A stretch of 64,000 nt of DNA. Origin: Streptomyces sp. NBC_01351 (GTDB taxonomy: Bacteria; Actinomycetota; Actinomycetes; Streptomycetales; Streptomycetaceae). Shown piece after piece: positions 16,584 to 24,597 of this stretch. Below the pieces are notes generated by a model. It ran no database searches. It saw only the letters and a program-made list of their open reading frames with translations, and was not told the origin of the DNA. The stretch lies in the NCBI RefSeq assembly GCF_036237315.1, contig NZ_CP108356.1, forward strand, positions 1,488,001 to 1,552,000. The letters run 5' to 3'. How positions within the stretch are numbered: the stretch's first letter is position 1; every line of letters starts with the position of its first letter. Both the position numbers and the translations under genes were made by a program.

Positions 16584-17921
16584 GTGAAGGACATCCTGGA
16601 CGCGATTCAGTCGCAGTCCGCCACCGCCGCAGACATCGCGGCCCTGCCGCTGCCCGACTCGTACCGCGCGATCACCGTGCACAAGGACGAGGCGGAAATG
16701 TTCGCGGGGCTGACGACACGCGAGAAGGACCCGCGCAAGTCCCTTCACCTGGACCAGGTCCCGGTGCCGGAACTGGGCCCGGGCGAGGCCCTCGTGGCCG
16801 TCATGGCCTCCTCGGTCAACTACAACTCCGTGTGGACCTCGATCTTCGAGCCGGTCTCCACCTTCAGCTTCCTGGAGCGCTACGGGCGCCTGTCGGAGCT
16901 CACCAAGCGCCACGACCTCCCGTACCACGTCATCGGCTCCGACCTCGCGGGCGTCGTGCTGCGCACCGGCCCCGGCGTGAACGCCTGGAAGCCGGGCGAC
17001 GAGGTCGTCGCGCACTGCCTCTCGGTCGAGCTGGAGTCCTCCGACGGCCACAACGACACGATGCTCGACCCCGAGCAGCGCATCTGGGGCTTCGAGACCA
17101 ACTTCGGCGGCCTGGCGGAGATCGCGCTGGTCAAGTCGAACCAGCTGATGCCCAAGCCCGACCACCTGAGCTGGGAGGAGGCCGCCTCCCCCGGTCTGGT
17201 CAACTCCACCGCGTACCGCCAGCTGGTCTCCCGCAACGGCGCCGGCATGAAGCAGGGCGACAACGTCCTGATCTGGGGCGCCAGCGGTGGCCTCGGCTCC
17301 TACGCCACCCAGTTCGCGCTGGCCGGCGGCGCCAACCCGATCTGCGTGGTCTCCAGCGCGCAGAAGGCGGACATCTGCCGCGCTATGGGCGCGACCGCGA
17401 TCATCGACCGCAGCGCCGAGGGCTACAAGTTCTGGAAGGACGAGCACACCCAGGACCCGAAGGAGTGGAAGCGCTTCGGCAAGCGCATCCGCGAGCTGAC
17501 CGGCGGCGAGGACGTGGACATCGTCTTCGAGCACCCGGGCCGCGAGACCTTCGGCGCCTCGGTCTACGTCACCCGCAAGGGCGGCACGATCGTCACCTGC
17601 GCCTCGACCTCGGGCTACAACCACGAGTACGACAACCGCTACCTGTGGATGTCCCTCAAGAAGATCGTCGGCTCGCACTTCGCCAACTACCGCGAGGCGT
17701 GGGAGGCCAACCGCCTGGTCGCCAAGGGCAAGATCCACCCCACCCTGTCGAAGGTCTACTCCCTGGAGGAGACCGGCCAGGCCGCCTACGACGTCCACCG
17801 CAACCTGCACCAGGGCAAGGTCGGCGTCCTCGCGCTGGCCCCCGAGGAGGGTCTGGGCGTGCGCGACCACGAGATGCGTGCGACGCACCTCGACGCGATC
17901 AACCGCTTCCGCAACGTCTGA
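16584..17921 (+). CDS. ccr: Crotonyl-CoA carboxylase/reductase
   Basis: A 445-residue MDR-superfamily enzyme that reductively carboxylates crotonyl-CoA to (2S)-ethylmalonyl-CoA with NADPH and CO2. The four CO2-binding residues defined in the Kitasatospora setae enzyme occur at the same numbers: Asn81 (SVNYN), Phe170 and Glu171 (WGFETNF), and His365 (GSHFANYR). The nucleotide-binding loop is WGASGGLGSYA (231-241). GTG 16584 is preceded by CCGGAGGC. It is the entry enzyme of the ethylmalonyl-CoA pathway and supplies ethylmalonyl-CoA as a polyketide extender. The following ecm, mcl, mch and mcd genes form its operon. Confidence 0.97.
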   Translation: MKDILDAIQSQSATAADIAALPLPDSYRAITVHKDEAEMFAGLTTREKDPRKSLHLDQVPVPELGPGEALVAVMASSVNYNSVWTSIFEPVSTFSFLERYGRLSELTKRHDLPYHVIGSDLAGVVLRTGPGVNAWKPGDEVVAHCLSVELESSDGHNDTMLDPEQRIWGFETNFGGLAEIALVKSNQLMPKPDHLSWEEAASPGLVNSTAYRQLVSRNGAGMKQGDNVLIWGASGGLGSYATQFALAGGANPICVVSSAQKADICRAMGATAIIDRSAEGYKFWKDEHTQDPKEWKRFGKRIRELTGGEDVDIVFEHPGRETFGASVYVTRKGGTIVTCASTSGYNHEYDNRYLWMSLKKIVGSHFANYREAWEANRLVAKGKIHPTLSKVYSLEETGQAAYDVHRNLHQGKVGVLALAPEEGLGVRDHEMRATHLDAINRFRNV

Positions 17922-17961
17922 ACCGTCTGAGTCCGTTCAAAGGCCTAAGGGACAGCCTGAG

Positions 17962-20031
17962 ATGACAGAGCGCCAGAAGGACCGTCCGTGGCTCATGCGG
18001 ACGTACGCCGGCCACTCCACGGCCGAGGCGTCGAACGAGCTGTACCGCCGCAACCTCGCCAAGGGCCAGACCGGCCTGTCGGTCGCGTTCGACCTCCCGA
18101 CGCAGACCGGCTACGACCCCGACCACGTCCTCGCCCGCGGCGAGGTCGGCCGGGTCGGGGTCCCGGTCTCCCACCTGGGCGACATGCGGCGGCTGTTCCA
18201 GGACATACCCCTGGAGCAGATGAACACCTCGATGACGATCAACGCCACCGCCATGTGGCTGCTGGCGCTCTACCAGGTGGCCGCCGAGGAGCAGGGGGCG
18301 GACATCTCCCAGCTCCAGGGCACCACGCAGAACGACATCGTCAAGGAGTACCTCTCGCGCGGGACGCACGTCTTCCCGCCCGGGCCCTCGCTCCGCCTGA
18401 CGACGGACATGATCGCGTACACGGTCAACCACATCCCCAAGTGGAACCCGATCAACATCTGCAGCTACCACCTGCAGGAGGCCGGGGCCACCCCGGTCCA
18501 GGAGATCTCGTACGCGATGTCCACCGCGATCGCCGTCCTCGACTCGGTGCGGGACTCGGGCCAGGTGCCCGAGGAGCGTTTCGGCGAGGTCGTCGCCCGG
18601 ATCTCCTTCTTCGTGAACGCGGGCGTCCGCTTCATCGAGGAGATGTGCAAGATGCGCGCCTTCGGCCGCATCTGGGACAAGGTCACCCGCGAGCGCTACG
18701 GCATCGAGAACGAGAAGCAGCGCCGCTTCCGCTACGGCGTCCAGGTCAACTCGCTCGGCCTGACCGAGGCGCAGCCGGAGAACAACGTCCAGCGCATCGT
18801 GCTGGAGATGCTCGCGGTCACCCTCTCCAAGGACGCCCGCGCCCGCGCCGTGCAGCTGCCCGCCTGGAACGAGGCGCTGGGCCTGCCCCGACCCTGGGAC
18901 CAGCAGTGGTCGCTGCGCATCCAGCAGGTCCTGGCGCACGAGAGCGACCTGCTGGAGTACGAGGACATCTTCGCCGGATCCACCGTCATCGAGGCCAAAG
19001 TCGACTCCCTGGTCGCCGACTGCCTGGCCGAGATCGACCGGATCCAGGAGATGGGCGGCGCGATGGCCGCCGTCGAGTCCGGGTACCTCAAGGGCGAGCT
19101 GGTCTCCTCGCACGCCGAGCGCCGCGCCCGCATCGAGGCCGGCGAGGACAAGATCGTCGGCGTGAACTGCTTCCAGCAGACCGAGGAGAACCCGCTCACC
19201 TCGGACCTGGACGGCGCCATCATGACGGTGGACCCGGCGGTGGAGGCGTTCACCGTCGAGCGCATCGGCCGCTGGCGGGCCGAGCGTCAGGAGTCCTCGG
19301 ACCGGCAGGGGAACGGCGACCCGTTCGTCTTCCCCACCACCCAGCAGGCCCTGGAGCGCCTCAAGGAGGCCGCGGCCGGCACGGAGAACCTGATGGAGGC
19401 CACCCTGGAGTGCGCCCGCGCCGGTGTCACCACCGGCGAGTGGTCCAGTGCGCTGCGCGAGGTGTTCGGCGAGTTCCGCGCCCCGACCGGGGTCTCCTCG
19501 GCGCCGGTGGCGGTCACCGCCGAGCCCGGTACGCCGATGCACGAGGTCCGCGCGAAGGTGGCCCGTACGGCCGACGAGCTCGGCTCGGGCCGGCTGCGCC
19601 TGCTGGTCGGCAAGCCCGGCCTGGACGGGCACTCCAACGGCGCCGAGCAGATCGCCGTGCGGGCCCGCGACGCGGGCTTCGAGGTGGTCTACCAGGGCAT
19701 CCGGCTGACACCCGAGGAGATCTCCTCGGCGGCACTGGCCGAGGACGTGCACTGCGTGGGACTGTCCATCCTGTCCGGATCCCACAGCGCACTCGTCCCG
19801 GATGTCCTCGAACGCCTGCGCGCGGCGGGGGCGGGTGACATTCCCGTCATCGTCGGAGGCATCATTCCGAACGCGGATGCCGTGACACTCAAGGCGGCCG
19901 GAGTCGCGGCCGTCTTCACGCCGAAGGACTTCGGCATCACGGAGATCATCGGCCGTATCGTCGACGAGATCCGCAAAGCCAACAAGCTCGCCCCTCTCGA
20001 AATCCTTGCAAGCACGGAGGTCCCCGCATGA
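17962..20031 (+). CDS. ecm: B12-dependent ethylmalonyl-CoA mutase
   Basis: A 689-residue adenosylcobalamin mutase of the methylmalonyl-CoA mutase superfamily. The N-terminal TIM barrel binds acyl-CoA (MRTYAGHSTAEASNELYRRN, GLSVAFDLPTQTGYDPDH). The C-terminal cobalamin domain carries the DxHxxG motif as D555-G-H557-S-N-G560, plus the later GLSILSGSH and VIVGGIIPNAD loops. The context next to ccr and methylsuccinyl-CoA dehydrogenase points to ethylmalonyl-CoA to methylsuccinyl-CoA conversion rather than methylmalonyl-CoA mutase. ATG 17962 (MTERQKDRPWLM) lies 40 bases after ccr. Its stop overlaps the next start as ATGA. Confidence 0.94.
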   Translation: MTERQKDRPWLMRTYAGHSTAEASNELYRRNLAKGQTGLSVAFDLPTQTGYDPDHVLARGEVGRVGVPVSHLGDMRRLFQDIPLEQMNTSMTINATAMWLLALYQVAAEEQGADISQLQGTTQNDIVKEYLSRGTHVFPPGPSLRLTTDMIAYTVNHIPKWNPINICSYHLQEAGATPVQEISYAMSTAIAVLDSVRDSGQVPEERFGEVVARISFFVNAGVRFIEEMCKMRAFGRIWDKVTRERYGIENEKQRRFRYGVQVNSLGLTEAQPENNVQRIVLEMLAVTLSKDARARAVQLPAWNEALGLPRPWDQQWSLRIQQVLAHESDLLEYEDIFAGSTVIEAKVDSLVADCLAEIDRIQEMGGAMAAVESGYLKGELVSSHAERRARIEAGEDKIVGVNCFQQTEENPLTSDLDGAIMTVDPAVEAFTVERIGRWRAERQESSDRQGNGDPFVFPTTQQALERLKEAAAGTENLMEATLECARAGVTTGEWSSALREVFGEFRAPTGVSSAPVAVTAEPGTPMHEVRAKVARTADELGSGRLRLLVGKPGLDGHSNGAEQIAVRARDAGFEVVYQGIRLTPEEISSAALAEDVHCVGLSILSGSHSALVPDVLERLRAAGAGDIPVIVGGIIPNADAVTLKAAGVAAVFTPKDFGITEIIGRIVDEIRKANKLAPLEILASTEVPA

Positions 20032-21002
20032 CCACGCCTGTCCACCCGGTGAACCGTCTTCGCCCGCGCCGCTCCTGCCTCGCGGTGCCCGGTTCGAACC
20101 CGCGGTTCCTTGAGAAGGCCCAGGGCCTGCCGGCCGACCAGGTCTTCCTCGACCTGGAGGACGCCTGCGCGCCGCTCGCCAAGGAAGGCGCCCGCCACAC
20201 CATCGTGGACGCGCTGAACAACGGCGACTGGACGGGCAAGACCCGGGTCGTGCGCGTCAACGACTGGACCACCCACTGGACGTACCGCGACGTGATCACG
20301 GTCGTCGAGGGCGCCGGCCAGAACCTCGACTGCATCATGCTGCCGAAGGTCCAGGACGCCCAGCAGGTCGTGGCCCTGGACCTCCTCCTGACCCAGATCG
20401 AGAAGACCATGGGCTTCGAGGTCGGCAAGATCGGCATCGAGGCGCAGATCGAGAACGCCAAGGGCCTGGTCAACGTCGACGAGATCGCCGCCGCCTCGCC
20501 GCGGCTGGAGACCATCATCTTCGGCCCGGCCGACTTCATGGCCTCGATCAACATGAAGTCCCTGGTCGTGGGCATGCAGCCGCCCGGCTACGGTGCGGAC
20601 GCCTACCACTACATCCTGATGCGGATCCTGATGGCGGCCCGCATGCACAACCTCCAGGCGATCGACGGCCCCTTCCTCCAGATCCGCGACGTGGACGCCT
20701 ACCGCGAGGTGGCCGGCCGGGCGGCGGCGCTGGGCTTCGACGGCAAGTGGGTGCTGCACCCCGGCCAGGTCGACGCGGCCAACGAGGTCTTCTCCCCCTC
20801 GCAGGAGGACTACGACCACTCCGAGCTGATCCTCGACGCCTACGACTGGTGCACCTCGGAGGCCGGCGGCAAGAAGGGCTCCGCGATGCTCGGCGACGAG
20901 ATGATCGACGAGGCCAGCCGCAAGATGGCCCTGGTCATCGCGGGCAAGGGACGCGCCGCCGGCATGCAGCGCACCAGCAAGTTCGAGATCCCGGAGGCCT
21001 GA
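20028..21002 (+). CDS. CoA-ester lyase, L-malyl-CoA/beta-methylmalyl-CoA lyase type
   Basis: A 324-residue HpcH/HpaI/CitE-family lyase. It cleaves beta-methylmalyl-CoA to glyoxylate plus propionyl-CoA (and malyl-CoA to glyoxylate plus acetyl-CoA) using Mg2+. Motifs: RRSCLAVPGSNPRFLEKA, VFLDLEDACAP (phosphate/metal region), GIEAQIENAKG (metal Glu) and IIFGPADFMAS (metal Asp). ATG 20028 overlaps the ecm stop (ATGA), so translation is coupled. It is the cleavage step of the ethylmalonyl-CoA pathway, together with mch just downstream. Confidence 0.92.
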   Translation: MTTPVHPVNRLRPRRSCLAVPGSNPRFLEKAQGLPADQVFLDLEDACAPLAKEGARHTIVDALNNGDWTGKTRVVRVNDWTTHWTYRDVITVVEGAGQNLDCIMLPKVQDAQQVVALDLLLTQIEKTMGFEVGKIGIEAQIENAKGLVNVDEIAAASPRLETIIFGPADFMASINMKSLVVGMQPPGYGADAYHYILMRILMAARMHNLQAIDGPFLQIRDVDAYREVAGRAAALGFDGKWVLHPGQVDAANEVFSPSQEDYDHSELILDAYDWCTSEAGGKKGSAMLGDEMIDEASRKMALVIAGKGRAAGMQRTSKFEIPEA

Positions 21003-21007
21003 GCACC

Positions 21008-21520
21008 ATGCAGTTCGGACGCACGTACGAAGAGTTCGAGATCGGCGCGGTCTACAAGCACTGGCCCGGGAAGACGGTCACCGAGTACGACGACCACCTG
21101 TTCTGTCTGCTGACCATGAACCACCACCCGCTCCACATGGACAGCAACTACGCGGAGAACACGACCGACTTCGGCAAGAACGTCGTCGTGGGCAACTACA
21201 TCTACTCGCTGCTGCTGGGCATGTCCGTGCCGGACGTCTCCGGGAAGGCCATCGCCAACCTGGAGATCGAGTCCCTGCGGCACGTGGCGCCGACCTTCCA
21301 CGGCGACACGATCTACGGCGAGACCACGGTCCTCGACAAGACCCCGTCGAAGTCGAAGAACGACCGCGGCATCGTCTACGTGGAGACCAAGGGCTACAAG
21401 CAGGACGGCACCCTCGTCTGCGTCTTCCGGCGCAAGGTGATGGTCCCGACCGAGACGTACATCAAGGAGCGCGGCGGCGAGCAGCCCGGCCGCCCCACGC
21501 TGAAGGAACAGGGGAAGTAG
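21008..21520 (+). CDS. MaoC-family dehydratase, mesaconyl-CoA hydratase type
   Basis: A 170-residue hot-dog-fold (R)-specific hydratase starting MQFGRTYEEFEIGAVYKHWP at ATG 21008. The catalytic region TMNHHPLHMDSNYAE carries the Asp/His pair of MaoC hydratases, and GNYIYSLLLGMS and HVAPTFHGDTI match the family. The probable reaction is hydration of mesaconyl-C1-CoA to beta-methylmalyl-CoA, the substrate of the preceding lyase. It starts 5 bases after the lyase stop and ends 2 bases before the acyl-CoA dehydrogenase start. Confidence 0.9.
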   Translation: MQFGRTYEEFEIGAVYKHWPGKTVTEYDDHLFCLLTMNHHPLHMDSNYAENTTDFGKNVVVGNYIYSLLLGMSVPDVSGKAIANLEIESLRHVAPTFHGDTIYGETTVLDKTPSKSKNDRGIVYVETKGYKQDGTLVCVFRRKVMVPTETYIKERGGEQPGRPTLKEQGK

Positions 21521-21522
21521 CC

Positions 21523-22728
21523 ATGGCCCGACTCGCCCAGACCGCCGGGCTGACCGACGTCCAGCGGGAGATCCTCAAGACCGTCCGCGAATTCGTCGAC
21601 AAGGAGATCATCCCGGTCGCGACCGAGCTGGAGCACCGCGACGAGTACCCGCAGGACATCGTCGACGGCCTCAAGGAGCTCGGCCTCTTCGGCCTGATGA
21701 TCCCGGAGGAGTACGGCGGCCTCGGCGAGTCGCTCCTCACCTACGCACTGTGCGTGGAGGAGATAGCCCGCGGCTGGATGTCCGTCTCGGGCATCATCAA
21801 CACGCACTTCATCGTCGCGTACATGCTCAAGCAGCACGGCACGCAGGAGCAGAAGGACCACTTCCTCCCGCGCATGGCGCTGGGCGAGGTGCGCGGCGCG
21901 TTCTCCATGTCCGAGCCGGGGCTGGGCTCCGATGTGTCGGCCATCACCTCGAAGGCGGTGAAGGACGGCGACGAGTACGTCCTGAACGGCCAGAAGATGT
22001 GGCTGACGAACGGCGGAACCTCGACGCTCGTGGCCGTTCTCGTGCGAAGTGACGAAGGACACCCGGAGGGCACCGCGCCCCACAAGTCGATGACGACCTT
22101 CCTCGTCGAGAAGGAGCCCGGCTTCGGTGAGGTCCGTCCGGGCCTGACCATCCCGGGCAAGATCGACAAGATGGGTTACAAGGGCGTCGACACGACCGAA
22201 CTCATCATGGACGGACTGCGCATTCCGGCCAATCGGGTCCTCGGGGGCGAGACGGGCCGAGGGTTTTACCAAATGATGGACGGGGTCGAGGTCGGCCGCG
22301 TGAACGTGGCGGCGCGTGGCTGCGGCGTCGCTCAGCGTGCGTTCGAGCTGGGTGTCTCTTATGCCCAGCAACGTCACACTTTCGGCAAAGCCATCGCCGA
22401 ACACCAGGCCATCCAGTTCAAGCTGGCCGAGATGGCTACCAAGGTCGAAGCCGCCCATGCGATGATGGTCAATGCAGCACGCAAAAAGGACTCCGGGGAA
22501 CGAAACGACCTCGAAGCAGGGATGGCGAAGTACCTCGCCTCCGAGTACTGCAAGGAGGTCGTCGAGGACGCCTTCCGCATCCACGGTGGATACGGGTTCT
22601 CGAAGGAGTACGAGATCGAGCGTCTCTACCGGGAGGCTCCGATGCTGCTGATCGGTGAAGGTACTGCCGAGATCCAGAAAATGATCATCGGGCGACGCCT
22701 GCTCGAGGAGTACCGACTCCAGGGCTGA
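21523..22728 (+). CDS. Acyl-CoA dehydrogenase, (2S)-methylsuccinyl-CoA dehydrogenase type
   Basis: A 401-residue FAD acyl-CoA dehydrogenase. FAD and CoA motifs: GAFSMSEPGLGSDVSAI, MWLTNGG, then QRHTFGKAIAEHQAIQFKLA and the C-terminal RIHGGYGFSKEYEIERLYRE, with the catalytic-region Glu near EVGRVNVAARG. Context makes methylsuccinyl-CoA to mesaconyl-C1-CoA the likely step. The 3' part of the gene (about 22020-22728) uses visibly more A/T-ending codons than its 5' part and its neighbours. It is the last gene of the ccr operon and is followed by a perfect hairpin. Confidence 0.9.
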   Translation: MARLAQTAGLTDVQREILKTVREFVDKEIIPVATELEHRDEYPQDIVDGLKELGLFGLMIPEEYGGLGESLLTYALCVEEIARGWMSVSGIINTHFIVAYMLKQHGTQEQKDHFLPRMALGEVRGAFSMSEPGLGSDVSAITSKAVKDGDEYVLNGQKMWLTNGGTSTLVAVLVRSDEGHPEGTAPHKSMTTFLVEKEPGFGEVRPGLTIPGKIDKMGYKGVDTTELIMDGLRIPANRVLGGETGRGFYQMMDGVEVGRVNVAARGCGVAQRAFELGVSYAQQRHTFGKAIAEHQAIQFKLAEMATKVEAAHAMMVNAARKKDSGERNDLEAGMAKYLASEYCKEVVEDAFRIHGGYGFSKEYEIERLYREAPMLLIGEGTAEIQKMIIGRRLLEEYRLQG

Positions 22729-22738
22729 AAGTACCCTT

Positions 22739-22767
22739 TGCGGCGAATCATCCATTGATTCGCCGCA
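22739..22767 (+). terminator. Perfect hairpin terminator after the mcd gene
   Basis: TGCGGCGAATCA (22739-22750) and TGATTCGCCGCA (22756-22767) form a perfect 12-base-pair stem with a 5-base loop, 10 bases after the stop codon. No U run follows, which is common for streptomycete terminators. Confidence 0.7.
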
Positions 22768-22827
22768 GAGGGGTCACTTGCAGTCACTGGCCGACGGCCA
22801 TCGACTCGGCTTCTGGCTTGCCCAGTT

Positions 22828-22839
22828 GTTGCGCGCAAC
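22828..22839. promoter_or_regulatory. 12-base palindrome upstream of psd
   Basis: GTTGCGCGCAAC is a perfect palindrome. TTGCCC (22818-22823) and TAGCAT (22843-22848) flank it with a 19-base spacer and could be a weak promoter for psd-pssA, with the palindrome between the boxes as an operator. Sequence-only inference. Confidence 0.25.
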
Positions 22840-22914
22840 CGATAGCATTCCAGTAAAGCCGCCGTCCCGTCCCCCCGTTTGCGGCGCGGCAATCACCCGC
22901 TACGAAGGTCATCC

Positions 22915-23571
22915 ATGCCCCACAGCCAAACCTCTGCACCTCGCGACAGCCTCCTTGGCGTACGCCTCGCGCGCGGAGCATCGCCGTGGCTTCTGCCGAC
23001 CGTCGCCACCGCGGCACTCAGCCTCACCCGGGCCCGCAAGTCCGGACGCTGGGCCGCGGCGGCCGTGCCCGCCACCGCGCTCGCCGCGGGCATGCTGTGG
23101 TTCTTCCGCGACCCCGAGCGCGAGATCGCCCAGGGCCGTGTCATCTCGCCCGCCGACGGTGTGGTGCAGAGCATCATGCCGTGGAAGGACGGGCGGACCC
23201 GGGTCGCGATCTTCATGAGCCCGTTGAACGTCCACGTCAACCGCGCGCCCCTCGCGGGCACGGTGACGTCCGTGGAGCACATCCCCGGCGGATTCGTTCC
23301 CGCGTTCAACAAGGAGAGCGAGAACAACGAGCGCGTTGTCTGGCACTTCGACACCGAGCTCGGTGACATCGAGATGGTGCAGATCGCCGGCGCCGTCGCG
23401 CGACGCATCGTCCCGTACCTGCCGGCCGGCACCAAGGTGGAGCAGGGCGAACGCATCGGTCTGATCCGCTTCGGGTCCCGCGTCGACATCTACCTCCCCG
23501 AGGGTGTCGAGGTCGCGGTCGAGGTCGGTCAGGCCACCACCGCGGGGGTGACCCGAATTGACCGTGACTGA
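22915..23571 (+). CDS. psd: Phosphatidylserine decarboxylase
   Basis: A 218-residue pyruvoyl-dependent enzyme that decarboxylates phosphatidylserine to phosphatidylethanolamine. This is the short bacterial type: one hydrophobic segment (WAAAAVPATALAAGMLWFF), FRDPEREI, ISPADGVVQSI, the catalytic block FMSPLNVHVNRAP and RFGSRVDIYLPEGVEV. Gly187-Ser188 is the expected self-cleavage site that generates the pyruvoyl group. ATG 22915 is chosen by homology (MPHSQTSAPRD). The 3' end overlaps the pssA start by 14 bases, coupling the two enzymes of PE synthesis. Confidence 0.95.
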   Translation: MPHSQTSAPRDSLLGVRLARGASPWLLPTVATAALSLTRARKSGRWAAAAVPATALAAGMLWFFRDPEREIAQGRVISPADGVVQSIMPWKDGRTRVAIFMSPLNVHVNRAPLAGTVTSVEHIPGGFVPAFNKESENNERVVWHFDTELGDIEMVQIAGAVARRIVPYLPAGTKVEQGERIGLIRFGSRVDIYLPEGVEVAVEVGQATTAGVTRIDRD

Positions 23572-24421
23572 CCCTGAGACTCCTGCCGCCGGCTGGGTTC
23601 CGGAGTCCGCCGCCGAGGAAGAGTCGACCGAGGACGACATGCCGCTCTCGCTGCGGCTGTCGATAGCGGACACCCTCACCCTCGGCAACGCGACCTGCGG
23701 ATTCATGGCGGTGTACTTCACCACCACCGGAATCCTCATCCCGCACCTCACCGGCAGCGGCGAATCGGGCATGGCCCGGCACAGCGCGGCGACCGCGGTG
23801 ATACTGATGCTGCTCGCGGCGGTCTTCGACCTCTTCGACGGGATCGTGGCCCGCAAGCTGCGCAGCTCGCCGATGGGCGCCGAGCTGGACAACCTGTCCG
23901 ACCTGATCAGCTTCGGCCTCGCGCCGGCGTACTTCGTGCTGGTCTACGGCATGGTCGCCGACGACGCGCACCAGAAGATGTCGGCGCTCGCCGCGATCGT
24001 GGTGTTGCTGGCCGTGGTGCTCAGACTCGCGAGATTCAGCTGCGTGACGATGAAGGACGGCATGTTCCAGGGCATGCCGAGCCCCTTCGGCGCGCTGACG
24101 GTCGTCTCGATCGTGCTGCTGGAGCTGCCGTTCGTCCCGACGCTGCTGGCGATCATCGGCGTGGCCTGGCTGATGGTGAGCCGGGTCGAGTACCCCAAGC
24201 CGCGGGGTGTCCTCGCGGTGGCGATGCTCAGCTGGATCGTCGGTGCGATGGGTCTGCTGGCGGCGTGGGCGTTCGACGCGCCGGGCGGTCAGCTGCTGCT
24301 CCAGACGGGCTGCGCGCTGCAGATCGCCCTGGCGGCGACGATTCCGCTGTTCGCGACGACGCGGAGGGCGAACACCTTCCGGCACAACCGTCGTGAGGCC
24401 CGAGCCACGACGCTGCGCTAG
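23558..24421 (+). CDS. pssA: CDP-diacylglycerol-serine O-phosphatidyltransferase
   Basis: A 287-residue integral membrane enzyme making phosphatidylserine from CDP-diacylglycerol and serine. The CDP-alcohol phosphatidyltransferase signature is intact: FDGIVARKLRSSPMGAELD followed by NLSD, i.e. DG-x2-AR-x8-G-x3-D-x3-D. About seven hydrophobic segments follow (MLLAAVFDL, YFVLVYGMV, LAAIVVLLAVVL, LLAIIGVAWLMV and others). The frame opens at TTG 23558, inside the end of psd; GTG 23564 is an alternative start. An acidic, disordered N-terminus (residues 1-28) precedes the first helix. Its product is the substrate of psd. Confidence 0.93.
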   Translation: MTVTDPETPAAGWVPESAAEEESTEDDMPLSLRLSIADTLTLGNATCGFMAVYFTTTGILIPHLTGSGESGMARHSAATAVILMLLAAVFDLFDGIVARKLRSSPMGAELDNLSDLISFGLAPAYFVLVYGMVADDAHQKMSALAAIVVLLAVVLRLARFSCVTMKDGMFQGMPSPFGALTVVSIVLLELPFVPTLLAIIGVAWLMVSRVEYPKPRGVLAVAMLSWIVGAMGLLAAWAFDAPGGQLLLQTGCALQIALAATIPLFATTRRANTFRHNRREARATTLR

Positions 24422-24428
24422 CTGTACG

Positions 24429-24469
24429 AGAAGGGCCCCCGGATGCCGATGGCGTCCGGGGGCCCTTCT
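24429..24469 (+). terminator. Strong terminator after pssA
   Basis: AGAAGGGCCCCCGGA (24429-24443) and TCCGGGGGCCCTTCT (24455-24469) form a perfect 15-base-pair stem with an 11-base loop, 8 bases after the pssA stop. It sits between convergent operons and may act on both strands. Confidence 0.85.
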
Positions 24470-24490
24470 GTGTTCCGGCTGCGGATCCGC

Positions 24491-24541
24491 TGCCGGGGCT
24501 CCGCCCCGGACCCCCGCTCCTCAAGCGCCGGAGGGGCTGAA
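24491..24541 (+). repeat. Interspersed intergenic repeat, copy A
   Basis: This copy has the arrangement GGGGCTCCGCCCC, then GACCCCC, then the core CTCCTCAAGCGCCGGAGGGG (24517-24536) and GCTGAA. Related copies occur at 31121-31167, 31212-31262, 31300-31346 and 41421-41500, always in gaps next to gene ends. It lies between the convergent pssA and livK-like genes. Confidence 0.75.
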
Positions 24542-24597
24542 AATGCCCCTGCCGGGGCGGGGAGGTGCCCCGGCAGGGGCGGAGCGGCTGAACCCCC

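Noticed and set aside
17922..17961. Possible cobalamin riboswitch before the B12-dependent mutase
   Set aside because: The gap is only 40 bases and contains no B12-box-like sequence.
22729..22914. Possible riboswitch upstream of psd
   Set aside because: Only a terminator hairpin and a short palindrome are visible; no known riboswitch core was seen.
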